This document shows, one piece after another, positions 8,620 through 17,059 of a DNA stretch of 64,000 nt. A model generated the notes under the pieces. The model did not search any database, was not told the origin of the DNA, and saw nothing but the letters and a program-made list of their open reading frames with translations. Position numbers and translations under genes: made by a program. The stretch lies in NCBI GenBank assembly GCA_031394355.1, contig JANNSU010000080.1:1-64000 (forward strand), in the 5' to 3' direction. The first letter of the stretch is position 1. Every line of letters starts with the position of its first letter. The stretch comes from JAEUMY01 sp031394355. GTDB taxonomy: Bacteria > Pseudomonadota > Gammaproteobacteria > Burkholderiales > Usitatibacteraceae.

Positions 8620-9384
8620 TCAGCGCAGCGCGGACAGCTCCTTCTTCAGGGCCACGACATTTTTCTCGTGCGTGTTCACCGATTCCTGCAGCAGGCGCAG
8701 CTTGTCTTCGCGCTGCTCGTAGTTGCGGCGTGCCTCGGCATAGGCGGCGGGCGTCAGCTTGGCCGCTGCCTGACGCATCTGCTCGATGACAGCGCGATCC
8801 GATTCCGTCGCGGAGAGTGTCAGCACCGAGTCGGCCAACGCCTTCTGTTCGGCCTTCATTTCTTCCTCCAGAATGCGGCGCCGGGAATCGTCCCGCTTCT
8901 GTTGCGTGCCACTCTCCACGCTGGGCAGAACCGTGGCGGTGATGGGTTGCACCATCGCCAATTGCGTGGCGGTCGGCGCAGCCGTGGCGTTGGCAGCGCC
9001 GGATGACGAGGCCAACGCAGCAGCGAGCGCCGAACCGCTGCCCTGCTTCGGCGCGGACGCGCTGGCGGGCGACGTGGCGGAGGCCTGCGGCTGAATCTGG
9101 ATGTTCGACGCCTGCTGGAAGCTGCCGGCCGGACGCGGACTGGCAGGAATGACCGAGATCGGCTCCAGGTCCACCACTTCCGCGCCCTTCATCGGACGAT
9201 TGCTGTAGGTCACATGGCCACGATCGTCCACGAGCTTGTAGATGGTGGTCTGCAGGGATTCCTGCACTGCACCGGGCACGGTCACTTTCGCCACGGCGGG
9301 TGAGCGCTTCGGTGTCTGCGTTTGCGCGACCGCAGGCATTGCACTGGGCAACACGGCGATCAGGATGCAACAAAGAGTCTTCAT
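8620..9384 (-). CDS. exported DUF4124 protein with C-terminal coiled coil
   Basis: A 254-residue predicted periplasmic protein. An N-terminal signal peptide (MKTLCCILIAVLPSAMPAVAQ) is followed by a DUF4124 module (IYKLVDDRGHVTYSNRPMKG), an Ala/Ser/Thr-rich linker, and a charged helical C-terminal half (about 165-254) likely to form a coiled coil. It sits between glnA and glnL on the same strand, an insertion into the usual glnA-glnL-glnG order, and may share the nitrogen-regulated transcript. Function unknown. Confidence 0.75.
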   Translation of the reverse strand: MKTLCCILIAVLPSAMPAVAQTQTPKRSPAVAKVTVPGAVQESLQTTIYKLVDDRGHVTYSNRPMKGAEVVDLEPISVIPASPRPAGSFQQASNIQIQPQASATSPASASAPKQGSGSALAAALASSSGAANATAAPTATQLAMVQPITATVLPSVESGTQQKRDDSRRRILEEEMKAEQKALADSVLTLSATESDRAVIEQMRQAAAKLTPAAYAEARRNYEQREDKLRLLQESVNTHEKNVVALKKELSALR

Positions 9385-9530
9385 GGCCTGCCTCCGATTC
9401 CTGCTTCGAGGGAGGGTCAGAATAGGGTCGAAGAGTCAAAAATGCAACCAGATCAATGAGATAGCGCATGGCTGCTACCATAGGTTGTGGTTCTGGTGAT
9501 GGCACACCACAAGTGCCCGAGTGCTGGAAG

Positions 9531-9569
9531 AGCGGGGCGGCCTTCCATCAACTTCTGACCGCCCCTCTC
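9531..9569 (-). terminator. hairpin downstream of glnA
   Basis: GGGGCGG (9534-9540) pairs with CCGCCCC (9559-9565) and flanking bases extend the stem. It lies about 25 bases after the glnA stop on the minus strand. No long T-run follows, so termination may be partial, which would let some transcription reach the downstream genes. Confidence 0.6.
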
Positions 9570-9590
9570 ATTGCTGCGGCGACTGTGTCT

Positions 9591-11000
9591 TCAGGCCGAG
9601 TAGTACATGTCGTACTCGACCGGATGCGTGGTCATGCGGAAGCGCGTGACTTCCTGCATCTTCAGTTCGATGTACGCGTCGATCATGTCGTTGGAGAACA
9701 CACCGCCGCGGGTGAGGAACTCGCGGTCCTTGTCGAGATGGCTGAGCGCCTCATCAAGCGACGAACATACGGTTGGGATCTTTGCATCCTCTTCCGGCGG
9801 CAGGTCATACAGATTCTTGTCGGCCGGATCGCCGGGGTGGATCTTGTTCTGCACGCCATCGAGACCCGCCATCATCAGTGCGGTGAAGGCGAGATACGGG
9901 TTGGCCGTGGGGTCGGGGAAGCGCACTTCGATACGGCGGGCCTTGTCTGACTGCACATAGGGCACGCGGATCGATGCAGAGCGATTGCGGGCGGAGTACG
10001 CCAGCTTCACGGGCGCTTCGAAACCGGGGACCAGGCGCTTGTAGGAGTTGGTGCCCGGGTTGGTGATCGCGTTCAGCGCGCGCGCGTGCTTGATGACACC
10101 GCCGATGTAATACAGCGCGAACTCGGAGAGTCCGGCATAGCCGTTGCCCGCGAACAAATTCTTGCCGTCCTTCCAGATGGACATGTGCACGTGCATACCG
10201 GAGCCGTTGTCACCGACGATCGGCTTGGGCATGAAGGTGGCTGTCTTGCCATAGCTGTGAGCCACGTTGAGTACGGTGTACTTGAGAATCTGCAGCCAGT
10301 CGGCGCGCTGCACAAGGGGGGCGAACTTGGTGCCGATCTCGCATTGGCCCGCGGTGGCGACTTCGTGGTGATGCACTTCGACTTCCACGCCCTGGTCTTC
10401 GAGGGCCAGACACATGGCGGAGCGGATGTCCTGCAGGGCATCGACCGGCGGCACGGGGAAGTAACCACCCTTTACGGGCGGACGATGGCCCAGATTGCCG
10501 CCTTCAAACTTCTCGGCGGTGGACCAGGCGGCCTCTTCAGAGAACACCTTGCAATGCGAGCCGGACATGTCCACGCCCCACTCGACGGAGTCGAATACGA
10601 AGAACTCGGGTTCCGGGCCAAAGTAGGCGGTATCACCGATGCCGCTGGCCTTGAGGTAAGCCTCGCCACGACGCGCCAGCGAACGCGGGTCGCGGTCATA
10701 TCCCTTTCCTGTGGACGGCTCCAGCACGTCGCAAGTCAGAATCAGCGTGGGCTCATCCATGAACGGGTCCATGTGGGCGGTGGTGGCATCAGGCATGAGG
10801 AGCATGTCCGAGGCTTCGATGCCCTTCCAGCCAGCGATGGACGAACCGTCAAACGCGTGGCCTTCGGAGAATTTTTCCGGACCGAAAGCCTTGATGGGGA
10901 CGGACACATGCTGCTCCTTGCCGCGGGTGTCGGTGAAGCGGAAGTCAACAAACTTGACTTCGTTATCCTTGATCATCTTGTCTACGTTTGCTGTTGACAT
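9591..11000 (-). CDS. glnA: glutamine synthetase type I
   Basis: Makes glutamine from glutamate, ammonia and ATP; the central nitrogen assimilation enzyme, a cytoplasmic dodecamer. 469 residues, standard for GSI. It contains the beta-grasp N-terminus, FDGSSIAGW, the Glu/His metal-site segment FGPEPEFFVFD, HHEVATAGQCEIG, the ATP-site GSGMHVHMS and NRSASIRVP, and a C-terminal adenylylation-type stretch near DKNLYDLPPEE. The ATG at 11000 (MSTANVDKMIKDNEVKF) is preferred over the longer open frame because GGAGAAG lies just upstream and homology starts there. Sigma-54 and NtrC sites lie upstream. Confidence 0.98.
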   Translation of the reverse strand: MSTANVDKMIKDNEVKFVDFRFTDTRGKEQHVSVPIKAFGPEKFSEGHAFDGSSIAGWKGIEASDMLLMPDATTAHMDPFMDEPTLILTCDVLEPSTGKGYDRDPRSLARRGEAYLKASGIGDTAYFGPEPEFFVFDSVEWGVDMSGSHCKVFSEEAAWSTAEKFEGGNLGHRPPVKGGYFPVPPVDALQDIRSAMCLALEDQGVEVEVHHHEVATAGQCEIGTKFAPLVQRADWLQILKYTVLNVAHSYGKTATFMPKPIVGDNGSGMHVHMSIWKDGKNLFAGNGYAGLSEFALYYIGGVIKHARALNAITNPGTNSYKRLVPGFEAPVKLAYSARNRSASIRVPYVQSDKARRIEVRFPDPTANPYLAFTALMMAGLDGVQNKIHPGDPADKNLYDLPPEEDAKIPTVCSSLDEALSHLDKDREFLTRGGVFSNDMIDAYIELKMQEVTRFRMTTHPVEYDMYYSA

Positions 11001-11060
11001 CGTCTTCTCCTGGAGAGGGGTGGCTGAAATGGTGCAAAAATCGGAAGAGCTTCGCATTGA

Positions 11061-11075
11061 GCAGAAAACATGCCA
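11061..11075 (-). promoter_or_regulatory. sigma-54 (-24/-12) promoter of glnA
   Basis: Minus strand reads TGGCATGTTTTCTGC, matching the sigma-54 consensus TGGCAC-N8-TGC with the required GG and GC dinucleotides eleven bases apart. Initiation would fall near 11049, giving a leader of about 50 bases. Paired NtrC-like sites lie upstream. Confidence 0.85.
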
Positions 11076-11137
11076 CAAAATCGTGCGCGCTAAGCACTTG
11101 TTTTGGCAAGTCCCGTGGCATACAGGGCGGGAATATT

Positions 11138-11152
11138 GCACCGAATCGGTGC
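11138..11152. promoter_or_regulatory. NtrC enhancer site 1
   Basis: GCACCGAATCGGTGC is a perfect 15-bp dyad of the GCACC-N5-GGTGC form bound by NtrC. Its centre is about 96 bases upstream of the predicted glnA start and 30 bases (about three helical turns) from site 2. Confidence 0.8.
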
Positions 11153-11167
11153 GGCAAGCCCATTTTC

Positions 11168-11182
11168 GCACGCCAGTGGTGC
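11168..11182. promoter_or_regulatory. NtrC enhancer site 2
   Basis: GCACGCCAGTGGTGC matches the NtrC dyad with one change (GCACG for GCACC). It is centred about 126 bases upstream of the predicted glnA start. Its right end overlaps the left end of a GCGAATATTCGC palindrome at 11181-11192. Confidence 0.7.
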
Positions 11183-11322
11183 GAATATTCGCATGGGTCT
11201 GGCAAGGTTACAGATTGCCAAAAGTCAGCTAGCATTTGCTCGCCTGCGACGGATTGGTGTGCTTGATGCCTAACGTAGTGTCCTCGCCAATACCGTCTCA
11301 CCCTTTTCATAAGTGTTCCGTC

Positions 11323-12144
11323 ATGACCCAGCGATTTGCCGTGCTCGGCCACCCGGTTGCTCAATCAAAGTCGCCAGAGATTCATACGGCGTTTGCCAGA
11401 GCGGCCGGCATCGACTTGCGCTATGAGCGGATCGAGGTACCGTTGGACGGCTTCCCGGCAACGGTTGCCCGGCTACGGGCCGACGGGTTTCGCGGGGCAA
11501 ACGTTACCGTGCCGTTCAAGGTCAACGCATTTCGCCTTTGTACACAGCGCAGTCGCCGCGCGGAGCGGGCGGAGGCGGTCAACACGCTGACCTTTCTTGC
11601 CGACGGTATTGACGGCGACATCACCGACGGTACAGGTCTGGTGCGGGATATCGAGGGCCGAATCGCGCGCGCCATCGAGGGAAAGCGGGTGTTGCTTCTT
11701 GGGGCAGGGGGCGCTGCGCGCGGCGTCGCAGGGCCATTGCTCGATGCGAAGCCCTTGCGACTCGCCATCGCGAATCGCACACTCGCTCGTGCATTGGATA
11801 TCGTGCAGCTCTTTTCCGAGGCTGACAATCTTGCGGCGCTCACGCTGGGAGAGTTGCCCCGGCAGCAGTTTGATCTGGTCATCAACGCGACATCGGCAAG
11901 CCTCACGAATGCCCTGCCGTTGGTCCCGCCTTCCGTGTTCGCGCCGGGTGCCCTCGCCTATGACATGGTCTATGGCAAGGGCATGACACCGTTCCTCAAG
12001 CTTGCTGCCAGCGCCGGTGCGGCCACGTCGGACGGGCTCGGCATGCTGGTCGAGCAGGCGGCGCTGGCGTTTCATGTCTGGCATGGTGTTCACCCTGATA
12101 CCGCTGCAGTGTTTCGGCAGTTGCAGGCAGGGCCGGACACTTGA
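11323..12144 (+). CDS. aroE: shikimate dehydrogenase
   Basis: NADPH-dependent reduction of 3-dehydroshikimate to shikimate in aromatic amino acid synthesis. 273 residues. The shikimate-binding SKSPEIH is near residue 15, NVTVPFK with the catalytic Lys near 65, the Rossmann GAGGAARG near 126-133, NATS, and the C-terminal DGLGMLVEQAA. The start at 11323 (MTQRFAVLGHPVAQSKSP) matches the family; the longer frame from 11236 adds unrelated residues. It overlaps mtgA by four bases. Confidence 0.95.
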   Translation: MTQRFAVLGHPVAQSKSPEIHTAFARAAGIDLRYERIEVPLDGFPATVARLRADGFRGANVTVPFKVNAFRLCTQRSRRAERAEAVNTLTFLADGIDGDITDGTGLVRDIEGRIARAIEGKRVLLLGAGGAARGVAGPLLDAKPLRLAIANRTLARALDIVQLFSEADNLAALTLGELPRQQFDLVINATSASLTNALPLVPPSVFAPGALAYDMVYGKGMTPFLKLAASAGAATSDGLGMLVEQAALAFHVWHGVHPDTAAVFRQLQAGPDT

Positions 12145-12845
12145 AGGTGTTTCGCAGGTTGACTCGCTGGGTGCTCATCAGCATGGGCATTGTCCTTGGA
12201 TTGCTGATTGCGCTGCAGCTTTGGTTCTTCGCCCATGTTGCCTGGTGGCGCACGCATGATCCGGAAACCACGGCCTTCATCCGCGCCCGCGTCGCCGCCG
12301 CCGCGAAGGAGGGCAAGCCACTCACGTTGCGGCAGAAGTGGGTGAGCTACGACAGGATTTCGCCGCATCTCAAGCGTGCGCTCATCGTGTCCGAGGATGA
12401 TACTTACGCGCAGCATGAAGGATTCAACTGGGACGCCATGCAAAAGGCGTTCGAGAAGAACGAGCAGCGCGGCAAAGTCGTGGCCGGTGGCTCCACGATC
12501 AGTCAGCAGCTCGCGAAGAATCTCTTTCTGTCAGGTGATCGATCCTTCATCCGCAAGGGTCAGGAGGCTGTCATCACGGTCATGCTGGAGCGCATGCTGG
12601 AGAAACGGCGAATATTCGAGATCTACCTGAATGTCATCGAATGGGGCAACGGCGTGTTTGGTGCCGAGGCGGCATCGCGCCATTACTTTGGCGTGAGTGC
12701 GGCCCAACTCTCTGCCGAGCAGGCAGCGAGACTGGCAGCCATGGTGCCGCGCCCGCGGTTCTACGATCGCAATCGCAACGCGCCCTATCTGCAAAAGCGA
12801 AGCGAGATCATCCAGTCGCGGATGCACATGGCGGTCGTGCCCTAG
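12141..12845 (+). CDS. mtgA: monofunctional peptidoglycan glycosyltransferase
   Basis: Polymerises lipid II into glycan strands at the inner membrane. 234 residues: one N-terminal membrane helix (about 10-32) then a GT51 domain with the catalytic Glu in VSEDDTYAQHEGF, the GGSTISQQLAKNLFL motif, and RIFEIYLNVIEWG. The first codon is a TTG overlapping the aroE stop; the GTG at 12147 is an alternative. The RIFE codons at 12608 look like the palindrome family at 11 of 12 bases, but RIFEIYLN is close to the native family motif. Confidence 0.95.
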   Translation: MKVFRRLTRWVLISMGIVLGLLIALQLWFFAHVAWWRTHDPETTAFIRARVAAAAKEGKPLTLRQKWVSYDRISPHLKRALIVSEDDTYAQHEGFNWDAMQKAFEKNEQRGKVVAGGSTISQQLAKNLFLSGDRSFIRKGQEAVITVMLERMLEKRRIFEIYLNVIEWGNGVFGAEAASRHYFGVSAAQLSAEQAARLAAMVPRPRFYDRNRNAPYLQKRSEIIQSRMHMAVVP

Positions 12846-12851
12846 CGACGC

Positions 12852-13040
12852 GGGATTCGGGGTTCGGGGTCCGGGATTCGTGGATCAGTTTTTGCTGAAT
12901 CGCAAAACGCCCCAGACAAATTTTCCGGCCTGCCAACTTTCGGCGGCGCAGTCGGGCGACAATACTGCCCGAACCCCGAACCCCGAACCCCGAACCCCGA
13001 ACCCCGAACCCCGAACCCCGAACCCCGAACCCCGAACCCC
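12852..13040. repeat. ten-copy GAACCCC heptamer array with an upstream complementary arm
   Basis: Ten perfect tandem GAACCCC units run from 12971 to 13040 and stop five bases before the mgtE ATG. Between the mtgA stop and the array, 12852-12870 reads GGGATTCGGGGTTCGGGGT, whose complement matches the array, so a transcript could fold back on itself. No Shine-Dalgarno is visible between array and ATG. A related G-rich/C-rich inverted repeat lies at 62802-62953. Confidence 0.85.
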
Positions 13041-13045
13041 CAGCA

Positions 13046-14521
13046 ATGACCGACCTTCAACCCACCATCAAGCAATTCCTCAAGGACTCACGCGGTCACC
13101 TGACCGTGCAGGAGCATCTCGAGGAGGTGGAGCGCCTGCTGGCCAAGCAGCGGCTGGTCGAGTCGGTCGTACATCGCCAGGCCGCCCGTGATTCGCGCCG
13201 TCCAGAGCTGGTGGAGTCACTGGTCCACAAGCAGAACCTGGGGGAGCTCCAGCGCAAGCTCGGTACCCTGCATTCGGCTGACGTGGCATATATCCTCGAA
13301 GGCCTGCCGCTGGCAGACCGGCTCGTCATCTGGGGCCAGGTCAAGGCAGATCGCGATGGCGAAATCTTGCTCGAGGTATCCGATGCGGTGCGGGAAACCC
13401 TGCTGGCCGACATGGATACGCAGGAAATTCTGGAGGCGGTAGAGAACCTCGATACCGACGAGATCGCCGATCTCGCGCAAGATCTGCCCCAGGATGTCGT
13501 CGAGGACATCATCGAGGCGCAGGATGAGGCGGAGCAAGCGCAGCTCCGCTCTGCCCTGTCTTCGGAGGAAGGTACCGTCGGCGCACTGATGGACTTCGAG
13601 CTGGTGACGATCCGGGAGGATGTGACCTGCGAGGTGGCGCTACGCTACCTGAGACAGTTCGACGAGCTGCCGAACCATACTGACTCGCTGTTCGTGGTTG
13701 ATCGGGACGACCACCTGAAGGGCACTCTGCCTCTGAAGCGCCTGCTGGTCAGCGATGTTGAAATCGAAGTCAGTGCGCTCTACGAGCGCGATGTGGCGTC
13801 CTTCACGCCCGAGGACGATGCCGACCTGGCTGCGCAAGCCTTCGAACGCTATGACCTGATTTGCGCGCCTGTCGCGGACCGTGGCGGAAAGCTCATCGGC
13901 CGCATCACCATCGACGCAGTGCTGGATTACGTGCGAGACAAGCAGGAGGCAGTGGATTTGGCCAAAGTTGGCCTTCGGGAGGAGGAAGATGCCTTCTCCG
14001 GTGCGTGGGCGTCTGCCAAGAACCGCGCGCCATGGCTCGCGCTGAATCTCTGTACGGCCTTTTTTGCCTCACGCGTGGTCGGTGCCTTCGAAGGCTCCAT
14101 TGAAAAGCTTGCCGCCCTGGCTGCGCTGATGCCCATCGTGGCAGGTATCGGCGGCAACTCCGGCAACCAGGTGAGTACGCTCATCGTGCGCTCACTTGCC
14201 CTGGGCCAGGCCAGCGCCAATGCCGCTCGCCGCATGCTCATGAAGGAGCTGGGCATCGCCGCCATCAATGGCGTCATCTGGGGCAGTGTGCTCGGTGTCG
14301 TTGCGTTCCTGCTCTATGGGAACCTGGCCCTGGGCGGCGTCATGGCGCTGGCAATGCTGCTCAATCTTGTCGTCGCGGCACTGGCCGGGCTCATGATCCC
14401 GATCACGATGGACCGGTTTGGCCGGGACCCGGCGCTGGGTTCGAGCGTGTTTCTCACGTTCATCACCGACAGCATGGGCTTCTTCATTTTTCTTGGTCTT
14501 GCCACGGTCTTCCTGCTCTGA
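13046..14521 (+). CDS. mgtE: magnesium transporter MgtE
   Basis: Dimeric inner-membrane Mg2+ channel gated by cytosolic Mg2+. 491 residues: an acidic MgtE N domain (about 60-165), two CBS domains (about 170-295) as the Mg2+ sensor, a connecting helix, and about five membrane segments (about 325-490), including GGNSGNQVSTLIVRSLALG and the C-terminal FITDSMGFFIFLGLATVFLL. The ATG follows directly on the heptamer array. Confidence 0.95.
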   Translation: MTDLQPTIKQFLKDSRGHLTVQEHLEEVERLLAKQRLVESVVHRQAARDSRRPELVESLVHKQNLGELQRKLGTLHSADVAYILEGLPLADRLVIWGQVKADRDGEILLEVSDAVRETLLADMDTQEILEAVENLDTDEIADLAQDLPQDVVEDIIEAQDEAEQAQLRSALSSEEGTVGALMDFELVTIREDVTCEVALRYLRQFDELPNHTDSLFVVDRDDHLKGTLPLKRLLVSDVEIEVSALYERDVASFTPEDDADLAAQAFERYDLICAPVADRGGKLIGRITIDAVLDYVRDKQEAVDLAKVGLREEEDAFSGAWASAKNRAPWLALNLCTAFFASRVVGAFEGSIEKLAALAALMPIVAGIGGNSGNQVSTLIVRSLALGQASANAARRMLMKELGIAAINGVIWGSVLGVVAFLLYGNLALGGVMALAMLLNLVVAALAGLMIPITMDRFGRDPALGSSVFLTFITDSMGFFIFLGLATVFLL

Positions 14522-14545
14522 CCTGACTAGCCCATTCGAGCACCC

Positions 14546-14908
14546 ATGGACTTTCTGTCGATCTTCTTCGCGCCGATGGCGCTTGTTGCCGCGCTACCTG
14601 CCGCGCCATTCCTGATCGCGGCGGCACTGGCCGCCGGCCAGATCGTATTGCTGGTGAAGCACCGGCAGCGGTATCGGCTGATCCTCTGGCGGCGGCCGCT
14701 GCTCTTCGCGGCAGCGATCTGGATGGTGTATGGCCTCTATGAGATGCAGGTCCAGGCCACAACGCCCCATGCGAATATTCGCATTGACCTGCTGGTGCTG
14801 AGCCCCATCCTCTATGTGTTCACGCTGGTCGCGTGCTGGTGGATCTGGCGCGAATGGCGTGCGCCGACCGCAGAGCCGATAGTCGATTCGACGCCGCCTG
14901 AGGATTGA
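14546..14908 (+). CDS. small inner-membrane protein
   Basis: A 120-residue hydrophobic protein with three predicted membrane helices (about 5-35, 47-65, 80-102) and a polar acidic tail. No family recognised. It follows mgtE by 24 bases on the same strand, so it may be cotranscribed. The palindrome copy at 14771 encodes ANIR in the loop before the third helix. Confidence 0.65.
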   Translation: MDFLSIFFAPMALVAALPAAPFLIAAALAAGQIVLLVKHRQRYRLILWRRPLLFAAAIWMVYGLYEMQVQATTPHANIRIDLLVLSPILYVFTLVACWWIWREWRAPTAEPIVDSTPPED

Positions 14909-14969
14909 TTGTCCCGGCGAGCCGTCCCGACCGCATGGCGCGCCATTCAATCCGTACCAACTCTTGAGG

Positions 14970-15008
14970 CCCAAAGAAAATCGCCCTGCCAGGTGACCCG
15001 GCAGGGCG
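14970..15008 (-). terminator. intrinsic terminator of the histone-like gene
   Basis: On the minus strand CGCCCTGCC and GGCAGGGCG (14982-14990 and 15000-15008) form a nine-pair stem followed by ATTTTCTTT. It lies about 30 bases after the stop of the gene at 15038-15478, a good rho-independent terminator. Confidence 0.85.
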
Positions 15009-15037
15009 AGGATGTTGCGTGCTTCCATGCTGCGAAA

Positions 15038-15478
15038 TCAGACCATCGGCTTGATCAGCGGCGTGATCACGGGAGTGATCGTCGGCGCGACTGGCTTGGC
15101 GGCAGGTTTCTTGGGAGCGGCAGCTTTCTTCTTAGCGACTACTTTTTTTTTGGCAGGTTTTTTAGCCGCAGCTTTTTTCGCTGCGGGCTTTTTCGCTGCC
15201 GGCTTCTTTGCTGCAGCCTTCTTCGCTGCGGGCTTCTTGACAGCCTTTTTCACTGCCTTCTTGGCAGCAGGCTTCTTGACAGCCTTTTTCACTGCCTTTT
15301 TGGCAGCAGGCTTCTTCGCCGCGGCTTTCTTCGGTGCGGCTTTCTTAGCTGCCGGCTTCTTCGCTACCTTCTTCTTGGCGGCGGGCTTCTTGGCCGGAGC
15401 TTTCTTGGCAGCGGGTTTCTTTGCTGCCGGCTTTTTCGCGGCGGGTTTCTTGGCCGCGGGTTTCTTGGCTGTTGCCAT
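15038..15478 (-). CDS. histone H1-like Lys/Ala/Pro-rich DNA-binding protein
   Basis: A 146-residue, strongly basic protein built almost wholly of PAAKK, AAAKK and AVKK repeats, ending in a hydrophobic TITPVITPLIKPMV tail. Such AlgP/Hc1-like proteins bind DNA through the Lys-rich repeats and act as nucleoid or regulatory proteins. The ATG at 15478 (MATAKKPAAKKP) has AAGGAG upstream; the longer open frame to 15649 is not plausible. Copy number of the repeats is likely to vary between strains. It has its own terminator and a possible operator at 15713. Confidence 0.88.
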   Translation of the reverse strand: MATAKKPAAKKPAAKKPAAKKPAAKKAPAKKPAAKKKVAKKPAAKKAAPKKAAAKKPAAKKAVKKAVKKPAAKKAVKKAVKKPAAKKAAAKKPAAKKPAAKKAAAKKPAKKKVVAKKKAAAPKKPAAKPVAPTITPVITPLIKPMV

Positions 15479-15712
15479 GATCAACTCCTTTCGATGGTTG
15501 GACCGAGTTTCTTGATGCTCATGCTTGCCCAATGGAGGCTTTGCACTACCAAGAGCAGTTCTTGATCGAACCCGAAACCTTTCGGCTTCTTCGAGACCAT
15601 TTGATGCAATCGCACGGCCACTTGCTTGGTGAGCCGATTCTAATCGCAAAGAATTGGCTAGCGGTGGTTTGGGCTGATGTCAAGCGTGTGTATTTGGCAC
15701 GCATGTCGCCAA

Positions 15713-15735
15713 ATTGGTGTCGAAGCGACACCAAT
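15713..15735. promoter_or_regulatory. perfect inverted repeat upstream of the histone-like gene
   Basis: ATTGGTGTCG, a three-base AAG spacer, then CGACACCAAT form a perfect ten-base dyad. It lies in the 318-base gap (15479-15796) between the lysA end and the histone-like gene start. The gap otherwise holds only a low-quality open frame on the plus strand, which I do not accept as a gene. A TTGACA-like hexamer on the minus strand lies near 15678. The dyad could be an operator or a hairpin terminating lysA. Confidence 0.5.
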
Positions 15736-15796
15736 AGTGATTCGACTGATTGTTTTGCACGGCCGTGTGGCGTGACCCGTCCTGCGGTGCCGTCTT

Positions 15797-17059
15797 TCAG
15801 GTGTGCGCGGGGATGATCTCGTCGCGGAAAAGATCCGCGATCACTTCGCGCTTCTTGATGACGAGCGCGTCGTCGCCGTCGATCAGCACTTCAGCGGCGC
15901 GGGGGCGCGTGTTGTAGTTCGAGGACATCGTCATGCCATAGGCACCGGCAGACAAAATCGCCACGAGGTCGCCCTCGCTGACGCCCAGGGGCCGACCCTC
16001 GCCCAGCTTGTCGGTGCTCTCGCAGACCGGGCCGACCACATCCCAGTCGCGCACCGGCACCGTCTCTGGCGAGGCGGCGATGATCTCGTGCCAGGCGCCG
16101 TAAATGGCGGGGCGCGCCAGATCATTCATCGCGGCATCGATCACGCAGAAGTTTTTCTCGCCTGCGGTTTTCAGTACCTCGACCTTGGCGAGCAACACGC
16201 CGGCATTGCCGACCAGGCTGCGGCCCGGCTCGAGAAGCAGCTCCAGTTGGCGATCACCCAGCATCTCCCGCAGGCGCTTCACGTAGGCGGTGATGTCGGC
16301 GGTCTTCTCGTCCCGGTACTGGATGCCGAGGCCGCCGCCGTTGGAGATGTGGTGCAGTGGAACACCATCCGCCATCAGCCGGTCGGCGAGGTCCAGCAGT
16401 CGCTGCATCGAGGCGTACAGCGGTTCGGGATCCAGCACCTGTGAGCCGATATGGGCGTCGATGCCGGTGATGCGAATATTCGCCAGGTTGCGGGCTCTGG
16501 CATACACATCCGGCGCCAGGTCGTAGCCGATGCCGAACTTGTTTTCCTTCTTGCCGGTGGAGATGTGGGCGTGTGTTTTCGCGTCCACATCCGGATTCAC
16601 GCGGATGGAGATCGGGGCGATTTTGCCCATCTCGCCCGCCACGCGGTTAAGCCGATCCAGCTCTGATGGCGATTCGATGTTGAAGCACTTGATGCCTGCA
16701 TAGAGGGCTGCGCGCATCTCGGCCTCGGACTTGCCGACGCCCGAGAAGACCACGCGATCCGCCCGTCCGCCCGCAGCCAGCACGCGCGCCAGCTCCCCGC
16801 CGGAGACGATGTCGAATCCAGCACCGAGCTTGGCGAACAGGTTGAGGATCGCAAGATTGGAGTTCGCCTTTACTGCATAACAGATGAGATGCGGCGCGCC
16901 TTCGAGGGCATCGGCATACTGGTGCCAGGCATGGTCCAGCGCGGCCTTGGAGTAGACGAAGCAGGGCGTGCCGACCTCGTCGGCAACACGCTTCGCCGAC
17001 CACCTGTCGATAAAGAGGTGACCATCTTTCTTGACGATGAAGGGTGCGCCGGGTGTCAT
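15797..17059 (-). CDS. lysA: diaminopimelate decarboxylase
   Basis: PLP-dependent last step of lysine synthesis (meso-diaminopimelate to L-lysine). 420 residues. The PLP Lys is in YAVKANSN near residue 60, HIGSQ near 205, the SNGGGLGI phosphate loop near 240, EPGRSLVGNAG near 280, and the partner-subunit PVCESTDKLGEGR near 345. The ATG at 17059 overlaps the lptM stop by four bases (ATGA). A palindrome copy at 16472 encodes ANIR before TGIDAHIGSQ, away from the active site. Confidence 0.97.
   Translation of the reverse strand: MTPGAPFIVKKDGHLFIDRWSAKRVADEVGTPCFVYSKAALDHAWHQYADALEGAPHLICYAVKANSNLAILNLFAKLGAGFDIVSGGELARVLAAGGRADRVVFSGVGKSEAEMRAALYAGIKCFNIESPSELDRLNRVAGEMGKIAPISIRVNPDVDAKTHAHISTGKKENKFGIGYDLAPDVYARARNLANIRITGIDAHIGSQVLDPEPLYASMQRLLDLADRLMADGVPLHHISNGGGLGIQYRDEKTADITAYVKRLREMLGDRQLELLLEPGRSLVGNAGVLLAKVEVLKTAGEKNFCVIDAAMNDLARPAIYGAWHEIIAASPETVPVRDWDVVGPVCESTDKLGEGRPLGVSEGDLVAILSAGAYGMTMSSNYNTRPRAAEVLIDGDDALVIKKREVIADLFRDEIIPAHT

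Noticed and set aside
11130..11142. GGGAATATTGCAC as a fourth split copy of the palindrome
   Set aside because: The left half mismatches and no 84-bp element or CGC end follows.
12608..12619. GCGAATATTCGA in mtgA as a palindrome copy
   Set aside because: Only 11 of 12 bases and it encodes RIFEIYLN, close to the native family motif, so it may be coincidence; not counted as exact.
12971..13040. Possible CRISPR-like array
   Set aside because: Seven-base units with no spacers; it is a simple tandem repeat and no cas genes are present.
15012..15515. Long plus-strand Ala/Phe-rich open frame opposite the histone-like gene
   Set aside because: Mirror of the Lys/Ala repeats on the minus strand; no ribosome site or homology.
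15532..15816. 94-codon plus-strand open frame in the lysA to histone gap
   Set aside because: Runs into the lysA 3' end, has no family features and covers the histone gene promoter region.
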